Assembly: GCA_041490445.1 (NCBI GenBank)
Contig: JBGPTF010000009.1
Span: forward strand, 62,001-126,000
DNA: 64,000 bases
Source of the DNA: JBGPTF01 sp041490445
GTDB taxonomy: Bacteria > Acidobacteriota > Terriglobia > Acidiferrales > UBA7541
Direction of reading: 5' to 3'
A program made the translations under genes and the position numbers. Positions 34,288 through 42,793 of the stretch are shown in pieces. The notes under the pieces are model-generated. The model did not search any database, was not told where the DNA came from, and saw only the letters and a list, made by a program, of their open reading frames with translations. Positions within the stretch are counted from its first letter, which is position 1; each line of letters opens with the position of its first letter.

Positions 34288-35667
34288 TTACTGCAACGGC
34301 TTCTTTTGTATAGCTACCGCAAAGAATCCGTCTGCCCGATGGACTGGCGGGAACGTGCGAAAGAAACTTTGCTCGTGGAAAAGACTCGCGGCAGAAACAC
34401 CGGCCACAAGATGAGGGGCAAGCCTTGCGGCTGTTTCCGCGCCGGGGATAAAACGAATATCCTCGCGCGTACGCAGCGCCTCAGACACCACCTGTTCATT
34501 TTCCTCCGGTTCAAGCGAACATGTGGAGTACGCGAGCTCTCCGCCGGGTGCGAGGTGTTCGAGTGCCAACGCGAGCAGCGCCACTTGCCGCCGGTGAAAT
34601 TCGTCGAGGTCCGCGGGTCGCAGCCTCCAACGAATTTCCGGATTCCGAGCGAGCGTGCCCGTGCCAGAACAGGGTGCGTCCACGAGAATTCGGTCAAAGC
34701 ATTTGCGAAAGGGAAACGAACTCGTGGCATCAAGCGAGACGGTACAAACGTGTTCAAGGCCCAGGCGTTTCATCTGTGCGCGCAACGCGCGGAGCCTGTG
34801 CTCATGCAAGTCTGCGGCGACCACCAGCGCGTCCGGTCCGGCCGCTCGCGCAAGCGTCGCTGTCTTTCCCCCCGGGGCAGCGCACACGTCGAGAACCGAT
34901 TGGCCCCGTTCCACCGCGAGAAGCAGAGGGACAAGCTGCGAAGCCTCATCCTGGATCGAGATCCATCCAGATCGAAATGCCTCCGACCGCGCCGGGTTGC
35001 CGCCGTCGACGAGGAGCGCTTCACGGAGCAGACGGCCCGGCTTCACGAGGATCTTCGATTCTGCAAATGAGCGAAGAATCTCGGCATGACGCGCAGGGTC
35101 GTGAACGGCGCACACGACATTCGCCGCGCGATTGTTCGCCTCAAGCAAGGAGACCGCATCTTCCCCGCCGAATCGCGCTATCCACCGCTCGACGAGCCAC
35201 GTCGGATGCGAGTGCAGGATGCCCAGGTGCTCCGCGCGCGGCAGACCGGGGGGGAGCAGCTTTTCCACCGGCTCCCGCGCCTCGCTTGCTGCGCGGCGCA
35301 ATACCGCGTTTACCAGCGACGCGGCGGAACGCTTCCTTGCCAGTTTCACCATTTCAACGGATTCGTTCACTGCGGCGGATACGGGCACGCGTTCGAGGTA
35401 CCGCATCTGATAAAGCCCCAACCGAAGCGCCAGCAGAACCTCGAGATCGAGTTTTTCGATGGGCAATTGCAGCGCGCGCTGCAGCAGAAAATCGAGGAGC
35501 CGCCGGCGCCGGAAGACGCCGAGCGACAGCTCCGTGGCGAGAGCCGCATCCTCACGCTTCGTTTTCTCCGTCAACCGCGCATGCAACAGGTCCGACGCAA
35601 ATGCGCCTTCGCTCTCGACACTGCGCAGCACTTCGAATGCGATTTGTCTGGCAGGGCTGATCGGCAC
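34288..35667 (-). CDS. rsmB: 16S rRNA (cytosine(967)-C(5))-methyltransferase
   Basis: 459 aa from a GTG at 35665-35667. RsmB methylates C967 of 16S rRNA. The NusB-like RNA-binding domain is N-terminal (about 1-130; LALRLGLYQMRYLERVPVSA). The Rossmann domain has LDVCAAPGGKTATLARAAG (SAM motif I), DRILVDAPCSGTGTLARNPE (motif IV with a Cys) and AYSTCSLEPEENEQVV (motif VI with the catalytic Cys). Standard length and arrangement. It is downstream of fmt (108 bp). Confidence 0.93.
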   Translation of the reverse strand: MPISPARQIAFEVLRSVESEGAFASDLLHARLTEKTKREDAALATELSLGVFRRRRLLDFLLQRALQLPIEKLDLEVLLALRLGLYQMRYLERVPVSAAVNESVEMVKLARKRSAASLVNAVLRRAASEAREPVEKLLPPGLPRAEHLGILHSHPTWLVERWIARFGGEDAVSLLEANNRAANVVCAVHDPARHAEILRSFAESKILVKPGRLLREALLVDGGNPARSEAFRSGWISIQDEASQLVPLLLAVERGQSVLDVCAAPGGKTATLARAAGPDALVVAADLHEHRLRALRAQMKRLGLEHVCTVSLDATSSFPFRKCFDRILVDAPCSGTGTLARNPEIRWRLRPADLDEFHRRQVALLALALEHLAPGGELAYSTCSLEPEENEQVVSEALRTREDIRFIPGAETAARLAPHLVAGVSAASLFHEQSFFRTFPPVHRADGFFAVAIQKKPLQ

Positions 35668-35775
35668 AGCACAGAATCAAACCACAGGTGGCTCCAGATG
35701 TGGAGAATTTGGAGGGAAGCGAGTCCTCAGCTGAGTTGTCAGAGACGCAGCAGAACAAGCGTCTTGCTTGCCCTA

Positions 35776-36753
35776 TCAGTTGAAGCGTTCGCCGGCGACA
35801 AGTCGCGCTCCGTTTGCGAATTCGAGTGCGGTGACGCGCTTCCGGCCCTCCAGTTGCACCGCCTGAAGGCGCAGCCACGTCCCCCCGCCGCATGCGATGA
35901 ATATCTCATCGCCCGCCAAGACCAGCGTCCCGAGCGCAGAAGTGCTCGCTGTGAGGGCGGCCTTCTGGCCCGCGGGTTCTTCATTGCGCGCTGGTATGGC
36001 TGGTCGTCCCCAGATGTGACAAAGCTGATCGCGAAACGTTGCGAATGCCCTCGGCCAGGGATCGAGTCCGCGAATGCGGTTGTAAATCTGCTGCGCCGTG
36101 AGCTTCCAGTCGAGACGCCCGTCCTCTTTCTTCAACATTGGTGCGAGCGTCGTTCGTGCGTTGTCCTGCGGCTGCGGAGTGATTTCACCGCGATCCAGTT
36201 GGCGCAACGTTTCGACGACCAGCGGCGCTCCGGCTTCGGCCATCCGCCGCCCGAGTTGCGGAGCAGTCTCATCCGCGTCAATCTCCATTTCGACCTTCAA
36301 AAGCGTCGGACCGGTATCCATGCCTACATCAATCTTCATCGTCGTCAGACCTGTGCGCGTCTCGCCGTTGACGATCGCCCAGTTGATCGGCGCAGCGCCG
36401 CGGTAAAGCGGCAAAAGCGACGCGTGAAGATTGATCCAGCCGAGCCGCGGAATATCCAGCAGCCGCGCCGGAACGATCTGCCCATACGCGATGATCACCA
36501 CTGCATCCGGCGCCACGCGCTTGAAAAAATCATGCGCCGAATCCGATTTGATCTTCTCCGGCTGGTACACATGCATTCCCGCGGCAAGCGCCGCGTCCTT
36601 CACGGGCGAGCTGGCCGTTTGGTGCCCCCGGCCGCGCGGGCGGTCCGGCTGGGTTATGACGGTTTCGATCGTGAAATCCGGTTCGACAAGCAGTCGTTCG
36701 AAGGAAGGAAGTGCGAATTCCGGCGTGCCGCAGAAGACGATCCGCAGCGCCAC
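35776..36753 (-). CDS. fmt: Methionyl-tRNA formyltransferase
   Basis: 325 aa from a GTG at 36751-36753, normal length. Formylates initiator Met-tRNA with 10-formyl-THF. IVFCGTPEFALPSFERLL opens the formyltransferase fold. The active-site segment is NLHASLLPLYRGAAPINWAI, and GLTTMKIDVGMDTGP follows. The C-terminal OB-type domain covers about 215-320. Directly downstream of def (9 bp), the classic def-fmt pair whose products add and remove the formyl group. Confidence 0.96.
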   Translation of the reverse strand: MALRIVFCGTPEFALPSFERLLVEPDFTIETVITQPDRPRGRGHQTASSPVKDAALAAGMHVYQPEKIKSDSAHDFFKRVAPDAVVIIAYGQIVPARLLDIPRLGWINLHASLLPLYRGAAPINWAIVNGETRTGLTTMKIDVGMDTGPTLLKVEMEIDADETAPQLGRRMAEAGAPLVVETLRQLDRGEITPQPQDNARTTLAPMLKKEDGRLDWKLTAQQIYNRIRGLDPWPRAFATFRDQLCHIWGRPAIPARNEEPAGQKAALTASTSALGTLVLAGDEIFIACGGGTWLRLQAVQLEGRKRVTALEFANGARLVAGERFN

Positions 36754-36762
36754 GGCAATGAC

Positions 36763-37272
36763 CTACCAATCCCCGGCTTTTTGCAGTTTGCGGATCTTTC
36801 GTCTGATCATGTCGCGCTTCAGCATGCTCAAGTGCGTGATGAAGAGCGTACCGTACAGGTGATCGATTTCGTGGCAGAAGGCGCGCGCAAGCAGTCCCTC
36901 GCCGCGCATTTCGAATTGTTTCCCAGTCGCGTCCTGCGCGCGGACAGTTACGAACTGCGGCCGCACCACATGGCCGCGAAAGCCCGGCACCGAGAGGCAT
37001 CCTTCTTCTTCGCGCTGCTCGCCTTCCGTGTGAATGATTTCCGGGTTGGCGATCACGATCTTCGCCTCGGGATTCTTACCCACAGTTACATCAATGACTG
37101 ACAGCCGGAGGCCCCTCCCGACCTGCGGCGCGGCGAGGCCGACTCCCTGCGCCGCGTACATGGATTCGAACATGTCGGCGACGAGCTCTGCCAGCTTCTC
37201 GTCGAAGGTCTCCACCGGCTTTGCCGGCGTCTCCAGCACCGGATCGCCATACTTCACAATGGGGTGGATCAT
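36763..37272 (-). CDS. def: Peptide deformylase
   Basis: 169 aa. Removes the formyl group from nascent proteins. All three motifs are intact: GVGLAAPQVG (motif 1; about 45-54), EEGCLSVPG (motif 2 with metal Cys) and AFCHEIDHLYG (motif 3, HExxH). The fold and length fit a Gram-negative type 1 enzyme. It starts MIHPIVKYGDPVLETPAKPV, typical of the family. First gene of def-fmt-rsmB. Confidence 0.97.
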   Translation of the reverse strand: MIHPIVKYGDPVLETPAKPVETFDEKLAELVADMFESMYAAQGVGLAAPQVGRGLRLSVIDVTVGKNPEAKIVIANPEIIHTEGEQREEEGCLSVPGFRGHVVRPQFVTVRAQDATGKQFEMRGEGLLARAFCHEIDHLYGTLFITHLSMLKRDMIRRKIRKLQKAGDW

Positions 37273-37328
37273 CGTTTCGTTGCGTCCCCTTTTTTCTTGG
37301 CCCTCTGTGCCTCTCTACCAGCACTGGA

Positions 37329-38501
37329 TCAGAAATCGTCGAGCTGCTTCTCGTAACCCGCAAAATTCCGCCGCATCTCCGAAATGGAATCGCCGCCGAA
37401 TTTGTCGATCATCGCTTCGGCCAGCACCAGCGCCACCATCGCTTCGCCAACCACACCGCCGGCGGGAACCACGCAAACATCCGAGCGTTCGTACGCGGCC
37501 TTGACGGCCTCCTTGGAGCGAAGATCGGCAGTCAACAGTGGTCGCCGCAGCGTTGAGATCGGCTTCAGGTAGCCACGGACGATCACGTCTTCGCCGTTCG
37601 TGATGCCGCCTTCCATGCCGCCCGCGCGATTCGACGAGCGCACGAATCGCTTGCGCGCGTTGTCGTAACGGATCTCATCCTGCACTTCGGCCCCGTGGCT
37701 CGTTGCATTCGCGACTCCAAGTCCGAGTTCGACGGCCTTCACGGCTTGAATGGACATCACCGCGCGCGCCAGCCGCCCGTCGAGCTTTTCATCCCACTGC
37801 GCGTGGCTGCCGAGACCGGGCGGCACGTTGTGTGCCACCACTTCGAAGATTCCGCCCACGGAGTCGCCGCTGCGCAGGGCGTGGTCCACTTCCGCCATCA
37901 TCTTTCCTTCCGCGTCGGCGTCCACGCAGCGCAGCGGCGATTCAAGGTTCTCGCAAATCTCGGCAATCTCTTCCCATTTGGCGGGCCGTGTCACTTGCGC
38001 GCACCCGACGGCGATCGTATGGCTCAGCACCGCGGCGCCGAATTCGCGCAGCAGCAGTTTCGCAATTGCGCCACCGGCAACGCGCGCGGCTGTCTCGCGC
38101 GCCGATGCTCGCTCCAGCACGTAGCGCGCGTCGTGCAAATTGAGCTTCAAGGCGCCCGCGAGGTCTGCATGTCCCGGACGTGGAGCCGTCAAAGGGCGCG
38201 GCGCGCCGCCGGCGCCTTCCGTGTCTTCGACAGGCAGCGCCTTCTCCCAGTTTTGCCAATCTTTGTTCTCGATTCGCAGCGCGATCGGCGCTCCAATCGT
38301 AATCCCGTGGCGAACGCCGGCAAAAATGTCCACCTGATCCTTTTCGATCCGCTGCCTCCCGCCACGGCCATAACCGAGCTGCCGGCGATGCAAATCCCGG
38401 TTGATGAATTCGAGGTCCACTGGCAGGCCCGCAGGTAAGCCGGAGATCCACGCCACGAGGGCCTGGCCATGAGATTCTCCGGCGGTCACAAATCGCAGCA
38501 T
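37329..38501 (-). CDS. aroC: Chorismate synthase
   Basis: 390 aa from the ATG at 38499-38501, with GGGAG about 9 bases upstream; a GTG at 38522 would add 7 residues. Converts EPSP to chorismate using reduced FMN, the last shikimate step. Signatures are MLRFVTAGESHGQALVAWIS at the start, RRQLGYGRGGRQRIEKDQV, APRPGHADLAGALKLN, RASARETAARVAGGAIAK and RSNRAGGMEGGITNGED. Slightly longer than E. coli AroC (361 aa). Divergent from the mlaE gene, with 179 bp between start codons. Confidence 0.96.
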   Translation of the reverse strand: MLRFVTAGESHGQALVAWISGLPAGLPVDLEFINRDLHRRQLGYGRGGRQRIEKDQVDIFAGVRHGITIGAPIALRIENKDWQNWEKALPVEDTEGAGGAPRPLTAPRPGHADLAGALKLNLHDARYVLERASARETAARVAGGAIAKLLLREFGAAVLSHTIAVGCAQVTRPAKWEEIAEICENLESPLRCVDADAEGKMMAEVDHALRSGDSVGGIFEVVAHNVPPGLGSHAQWDEKLDGRLARAVMSIQAVKAVELGLGVANATSHGAEVQDEIRYDNARKRFVRSSNRAGGMEGGITNGEDVIVRGYLKPISTLRRPLLTADLRSKEAVKAAYERSDVCVVPAGGVVGEAMVALVLAEAMIDKFGGDSISEMRRNFAGYEKQLDDF

Positions 38502-38680
38502 CGTGCTCCCGGCTTGCGCCACACACCAAAAAGCAAACGAGGCATTCTACCGGACACCCCCCGGCACGTAAAGCAAACTGCGCCGCTGCGGAGAAGTCCG
38601 GCTGTGTGCTTGACGGAAGCCGATGCGGACGCTAGTCTTGCGAGGAATTCAGCGCCGCTGGAGCGCGTAATCCTCGAAGC

Positions 38681-39481
38681 ATGCTGGAAGCCACTGAAAG
38701 CCGATTGCTCTCTTTCGCCGGGGAGAGGTTCAAGCGGACGGTCCTTGCTCTCCAGAATTACACCGTGTTGCTCTTGAAGGCGGTGGGCGACATTTTCACG
38801 CCGCCCTTCTATCTCGTCGATCTGTTCGAGCAGATGGATGTCATCGGGATCGGCTCGCTGCCCATCGTGCTGCTCAGCGGATTTTTCATCGGCGCGGTCA
38901 TGGTCTTGCAAACAGCCACTCAATTCGAGCGTTTTGGAGCGAGTTCCTTGACGGGAGACGCAGTGGCAATCGCACTCGTGCGCGAGCTCGGGCCGACCAT
39001 TACGGCTCTGCTCGTTGCTGGTCGCAACGCGTCGGGCATCGCCTCGGAGCTGGGCTCGATGGTGATCACTGAGCAAGTGGACGCGATGCGCGCCATGGGC
39101 ACCGATCCCATCCGGAAACTCGTTACGCCGCGCATCGTCGCTACGGTACTAATGCTGCCGCTGTTGACGGCGGCGGCTGACTTTCTGGGCCTGATGGGAG
39201 GGTATCTGGTATCTTATATGACCCTTCACCTGGACGCCGTGCAGTTTTGGACCCGCGCCATCCAGGCGCTCGAATTTGGCGACCTGATGCAGGGGATGAG
39301 CAAGCCGGTGCTCTTCGGGCTCATCCTTTCGAGCGTCGGTTGTTACCAGGGTTTGAGCGTCCGGGGTGGAACGCAAGGCGTAGGCCGCGCGACCACCTCC
39401 GCAGTGGTCGTTGCTTCCGTATCTGTTCTCGTCTCAAACTTCTTTATCAGCCGTGTTCTTTTGTACATCTTTCAAAAATAA
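38681..39481 (+). CDS. mlaE: MlaE-type phospholipid ABC transporter permease
   Basis: 266 aa. Integral inner-membrane subunit of an MCE transporter moving phospholipids between membranes. Five to six hydrophobic segments. The MlaE-family core is visible: TALLVAGRNASGIASELGSM, then VTEQVDAMRAMGTDPIRKL (residue run starts I-T-E-Q) and GVGRATTSAVVVASV near the end. MlaB and MlaC partners are not adjacent, so the complex is either reduced or completed elsewhere. First gene of mlaE-mlaF-mlaD. Confidence 0.93.
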   Translation: MLEATESRLLSFAGERFKRTVLALQNYTVLLLKAVGDIFTPPFYLVDLFEQMDVIGIGSLPIVLLSGFFIGAVMVLQTATQFERFGASSLTGDAVAIALVRELGPTITALLVAGRNASGIASELGSMVITEQVDAMRAMGTDPIRKLVTPRIVATVLMLPLLTAAADFLGLMGGYLVSYMTLHLDAVQFWTRAIQALEFGDLMQGMSKPVLFGLILSSVGCYQGLSVRGGTQGVGRATTSAVVVASVSVLVSNFFISRVLLYIFQK

Positions 39482-39579
39482 GCCGGCAAAGCCCTCCGCC
39501 CGAGAGGAGCAAGCCAGCGGTGTGCCTGTTTCTGAAGCCGCGCAAAATGCAAACGCATCCCCGGAACTCCATTTCCATC

Positions 39580-39585
39580 TATAAT
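39580..39585 (+). promoter_or_regulatory. -10-like TATAAT between mlaE and mlaF
   Basis: A perfect TATAAT in the 151-bp gap, 48 bases upstream of the mlaF ATG at 39633. No convincing -35 at 16-18 bp. If real, mlaF-mlaD has an internal promoter in addition to read-through from mlaE. Confidence 0.3.
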
Positions 39586-39632
39586 CGTGGCATGTTCTGC
39601 GCCGCTGCTCGGCCGGCCTCCGGTGAAGACGC

Positions 39633-40463
39633 ATGAGAGAAATGGTCCCCGGCGAGCCGGTCATCCTGTTCGATCAAGTCCGTATCGGTTTCGCAGAAGG
39701 CGACGTTCTACGCGGCATCTCATTCGAAGTGTGGCCACGTGAGACGAAGGTGCTGCTCGGTGAAAGCGGTTCGGGCAAAACGCTCATCATGAAGTTGATC
39801 GCGGGCCTTCTTCGTCCGGACGACGGGCGCGTCGTTGTGCTGGGACAGGAAGTCAGCGAGATGCATGAGGACGAGCTGCTCGATTTTCGCCGCGAAATCG
39901 GCTTCGTTTTTCAGGAAGGCGCGCTGTTTGATTCCCTGGATGTGTCGGAGAACGTCGCCTTTCGGCTACGGGAAGAGCGAGTCGCCGAAGAGGAAATCAA
40001 TGCTCGTGTGAGGGAGGCCTTGCGCTTCGTCGAGATGGAACAGGCGCTCGACAAGTACCCCTCCGAGCTATCCGGCGGCATGCGGCGCCGTGTCTCGATT
40101 GCGCGCGCTCTGGTCAGTCGCCCGCCGATCGTGCTCTATGATTCGCCCACGGCGGGACTCGATCCAGTCACATCACAAACGATCATCACGCTCATTCTTC
40201 GGCTGCGCGATCTCCAGGGCGTTACAGCCATGTTGGCCACGCATCGCTTGCAGGACGCCTTCGCGCTCGCGAATTTCCGTTTCGATGCCGGTGGCAACCG
40301 GGTGGTCGCTGCGCCCACGAACGGCGCGAGCGGTGATCGCGCGGCAACGAATATTCTCGTTTTGCGGGATGGCAACACGTATTTCGAAGGACCCGCGGAA
40401 ATGGTTTTGCATTCGGAGGACCCCTATCTGAAGCAGTTCCTGGCCTCGGCGGGCCGGGATTAG
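39633..40463 (+). CDS. mlaF: MlaF-type phospholipid ABC transporter ATPase
   Basis: 276 aa from ATG 39633; the ATG at 39642 (MVPGEPVILFD) is equally possible. Supplies ATP hydrolysis for the MlaE permease. Walker A LLGESGSGKTLIMKLIAGLL (about 44-63), Q-loop FVFQEGALFDSLDVSENVAF, signature LSGGMRRRVSIARAL, Walker B IVLYDSPTAGLDPVTS and H-loop MLATHRLQDA. The H-loop is preceded by the long LQGVTA turn usual in MlaF. 28 bp before mlaD. Confidence 0.94.
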   Translation: MREMVPGEPVILFDQVRIGFAEGDVLRGISFEVWPRETKVLLGESGSGKTLIMKLIAGLLRPDDGRVVVLGQEVSEMHEDELLDFRREIGFVFQEGALFDSLDVSENVAFRLREERVAEEEINARVREALRFVEMEQALDKYPSELSGGMRRRVSIARALVSRPPIVLYDSPTAGLDPVTSQTIITLILRLRDLQGVTAMLATHRLQDAFALANFRFDAGGNRVVAAPTNGASGDRAATNILVLRDGNTYFEGPAEMVLHSEDPYLKQFLASAGRD

Positions 40464-40491
40464 GAGATTCAAGAACACTGAGGAGGAAGAC

Positions 40492-41565
40492 ATGGCGCAA
40501 CGGAAGCAACTGACGTGGACGGAGCTGCGTGTGGGATTGTTTGCCCTGGCGGCGCTCTTCTTGATCGCTCTCTCGATTTTTTATGTCACCGGCGGCGGCA
40601 GCCTAGGACCGAAGTACACTGTGAAAACCTATCTGCCCGAGGTGGAAGGCTTGCAGGCCGGCGCACCGGTGCGCCTGGACGGCGTCGAAGTCGGCAACGT
40701 GGACCAGATCCGCTTGAATCCTGCTCCATCGGACCGCGGCCACAACATCGAGCTTGTCCTGCGCCTCAATCGAAAGTATCAGGCGGAAATTCGCACGGAT
40801 TCCTCCGCAAGCCTGATCACGGAAGGACTGCTCGGCAATCGCTACGTGAGCATCAAGCGCGGCATCACGGGCCAGATGATTCCTAATGAAGGAGAGTTGC
40901 CCGGCGTCGAGGAGGCCGCGATCAAAGAGATCGTCGAGCGTGGCGCCGACGTAGTGCAGAATCTTAACGTGCTTTCGAAACAGATCGGCGACATCGTGAC
41001 AAAAGTCAAGAACGGCGAGGGCAGCCTCGGCAAACTCCTGACCGATCCTTCCCTCTACAACCATCTGAATGCCAGCGCAGCGAACGTCGAAGCCGTCACC
41101 AGCGCCGCGCGGAACGGCGAAGGCACGATCGGGAAACTGGTCGCCTCGGACGAGCTCTACAAGAAGGCGGATGCCACGCTGGGGCATCTCGAGTCCATTT
41201 CAAACGACATTCGCGAACAGAAGGGCACGCTCGGCAAACTGATTTACGATCCCGCGGTGTATCAGAACGCGAAACAGTTTCTCGAAAATGGCAACGCGCT
41301 CGTCAGCGATGTCCGCGCCGGCAAGGGCACTCTGGGCAAGCTGGCCACCGACGAAGCGCTTTATACGAACCTGCGCGACGCGTCCGGCAACGTGAAGGAG
41401 GCCGCCGCGAAACTCAACAGCAGCCAGGGAACAATGGGGAAGTTCTTCACCGACCCGCAGTTCTACGACAACGTGTCCGGTCTCTCGGGCGATATGCGCC
41501 TGCTCATCGGCGAGTTCCGGAAGAACCCGAAAAAGTTCCTGCACGTGAAGTTTTCAATATTTTGA
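40492..41565 (+). CDS. mlaD: MlaD-like MCE protein with five tandem GKL repeats
   Basis: 357 aa, longer than E. coli MlaD (183 aa). A strong site (GAGGAGG) precedes the ATG. A single N-terminal helix (about 16-36, FALAALFLIALSIFYVTG) anchors it in the inner membrane. The MCE domain (about 45-125) starts YTVKTYLPEVEGLQAGAPVR. Then come five degenerate repeats of about 30-45 residues: GEGSLGKLLTDPSLYNHL, GEGTIGKLVASDELYKKA, QKGTLGKLIYDPAVYQNA, GKGTLGKLATDEALYTNL and SQGTMGKFFTDPQFYDNV. The C-terminus NPKKFLHVKFSIF is typical of long MCE proteins. The repeats probably form a periplasmic helical extension. Confidence 0.9.
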   Translation: MAQRKQLTWTELRVGLFALAALFLIALSIFYVTGGGSLGPKYTVKTYLPEVEGLQAGAPVRLDGVEVGNVDQIRLNPAPSDRGHNIELVLRLNRKYQAEIRTDSSASLITEGLLGNRYVSIKRGITGQMIPNEGELPGVEEAAIKEIVERGADVVQNLNVLSKQIGDIVTKVKNGEGSLGKLLTDPSLYNHLNASAANVEAVTSAARNGEGTIGKLVASDELYKKADATLGHLESISNDIREQKGTLGKLIYDPAVYQNAKQFLENGNALVSDVRAGKGTLGKLATDEALYTNLRDASGNVKEAAAKLNSSQGTMGKFFTDPQFYDNVSGLSGDMRLLIGEFRKNPKKFLHVKFSIF

Positions 41566-41787
41566 GACGACAGGAACATAGGGAGTTGCCAACAGCATCT
41601 GGCGGTTCTGCGCTAGACAAGTTAGGTCTGTGCGGAGTCTCCTGATCGCTCTCGGGCGGCTCGACGATTGTGGCTGTTTCCGTATTCCTGTATCCCGGCG
41701 TTCCGGCAGATCGCTCGGAGTCTCGCGCACTTCTCTCTTTTTTCTGTTGCTGGTTACTTTTCGGTGTCGCCAGACGTATCGCCCTGA

Positions 41788-41819
41788 GAGGTGGGCCTCA
41801 CGGTCTTCATGCTCACCTC
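41788..41819 (+). promoter_or_regulatory. Hairpin just upstream of the TPR-CXXCH gene
   Basis: GAGGTGGGC (41788-41796) pairs with GCTCACCTC (41811-41819), one G-T pair, loop of 14 bases. The ribosome-binding AGGAGA begins two bases after the right arm, and the ATG is at 41832, so folding could affect translation. It may be chance. Confidence 0.3.
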
Positions 41820-41831
41820 CAGGAGACTGTT

Positions 41832-42566
41832 ATGGACCGGCACAGAGATACGCCACGCTTTCCGCATGGCGTTTTAGTCACTGTTGTTCTGCTTTGTGGG
41901 ACCGTTTTCGCTGCCTTCCTCGCTGCGAGGCAAGGTCCCGCGGAGCGCTTTGACATGCTCGTCCGCAGCGATATGTTCGCCGGCATGGCAGGCGACAACG
42001 CGGCCATGGACCGCGCTATGAAGCTCTGTGAAGACATGCTGGCCAAAAATCCTGAAAACCCCGAGGTCCTGGTTTGGCATGGCACAGGGCTGGTCTTTCT
42101 TGGCAGTCAGGCAATTCACGCAGGCGATTTTGCGAAAGGGAAGCCCACGATGGCTCGTGGTCTTCGGGAGATGGATGACGCCGTCGCCAAACTGCCGGAC
42201 CAGATCGAGGTATTGATTCCTCGCGGGGCCAGCCTCCTTGAATACTCAAAGCATGACCCCTCCCCGGACCGTGCCCACGCCGCGCTGGAAAAGGCCCTGG
42301 GAGACTACGAAAAAGTTCTGGCCCTGCAGAAGTCAAGATGGGCAGAAGTGTCGCTGCATTCCCGCGGCGAACTCCTCTCCGGCCTCGCCGAAGGATGGTT
42401 GCGTGCCGGGGACGCTGCCAAGGCGCGCGTGTACATGGAGCGTCTGACGAAAGAACTGGCAGGCTCGCGTTACGCCGCACGCGCGCACGATTATTTGAGC
42501 AGCGCCACTCCCCCAGACCACCTCGACTGGCACTGCCTTGGCTGCCATGTTTCCAGCAAGCCGTAA
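41832..42566 (+). CDS. Membrane-anchored TPR protein ending in a CXXCH motif
   Basis: 244 aa from the ATG at 41832 with AGGAGA 5-6 bases upstream; longer frames to 41670 have no site. A signal anchor lies at about 13-32 (GVLVTVVLLCGTVFAAFLAA). The body (about 45-230) is helical TPR-like: AMKLCEDMLAKNPENPEVLV, LEKALGDYEKVLALQ and LLSGLAEGWLRAGDAAKARV. The last residues are DWHCLGCHVSSKP, with Cys235 and Cys238 plus His239 forming a c-type heme motif (or a zinc/redox site). Only one CXXCH and no other cytochrome sequence is present. It follows mlaD by 266 bp on the same strand. Confidence 0.65.
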   Translation: MDRHRDTPRFPHGVLVTVVLLCGTVFAAFLAARQGPAERFDMLVRSDMFAGMAGDNAAMDRAMKLCEDMLAKNPENPEVLVWHGTGLVFLGSQAIHAGDFAKGKPTMARGLREMDDAVAKLPDQIEVLIPRGASLLEYSKHDPSPDRAHAALEKALGDYEKVLALQKSRWAEVSLHSRGELLSGLAEGWLRAGDAAKARVYMERLTKELAGSRYAARAHDYLSSATPPDHLDWHCLGCHVSSKP

Positions 42567-42642
42567 CCGGATGAAGAAAGCACTGCAACGCCAGAAGTGG
42601 TTCGAGAAGAGTCCCAGTCGCACAACTGCGCGCGACGACGGC

Positions 42643-42706
42643 TCAATTCCGGCCGGAGAATTGTACCGCTAGGTTGCGAATGGCGCGCAGGTCGAGCTTG
42701 CCGTTA
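42643..42706 (-). pseudogene. Relic of the 3' end of an acyl-ACP ligase gene
   Basis: On the minus strand this segment reads GKLDLRAIRNLAVQFSGRN then TGA. The functional gene ending at 43555 reads GKLDLRAIRNLAAQLSPEK then TGA. At DNA level 42671-42693 and 43583-43605 are identical for 23 bases, and similarity extends to about 50 bases at an offset of 912. No ORF leads into the relic. It indicates an earlier tandem copy of the gene or of its 3' part, now deleted. It fills the middle of the gap 42567-42793, where I see no other gene. Confidence 0.7.
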
Positions 42707-42793
42707 TCTCTCCCGCGGTCGCGATCATAAGCTTCGGTTGAAAAAAGGCAATCTTCGCTCCGCCAACGGTGAAAAGTGGAGTCTGAACGGTCG

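Noticed and set aside
35086..37101. 671-codon plus-strand frame opposite rsmB-fmt-def
   Set aside because: It spans three well-supported genes on the other strand and shows no recognisable motif or ribosome site.
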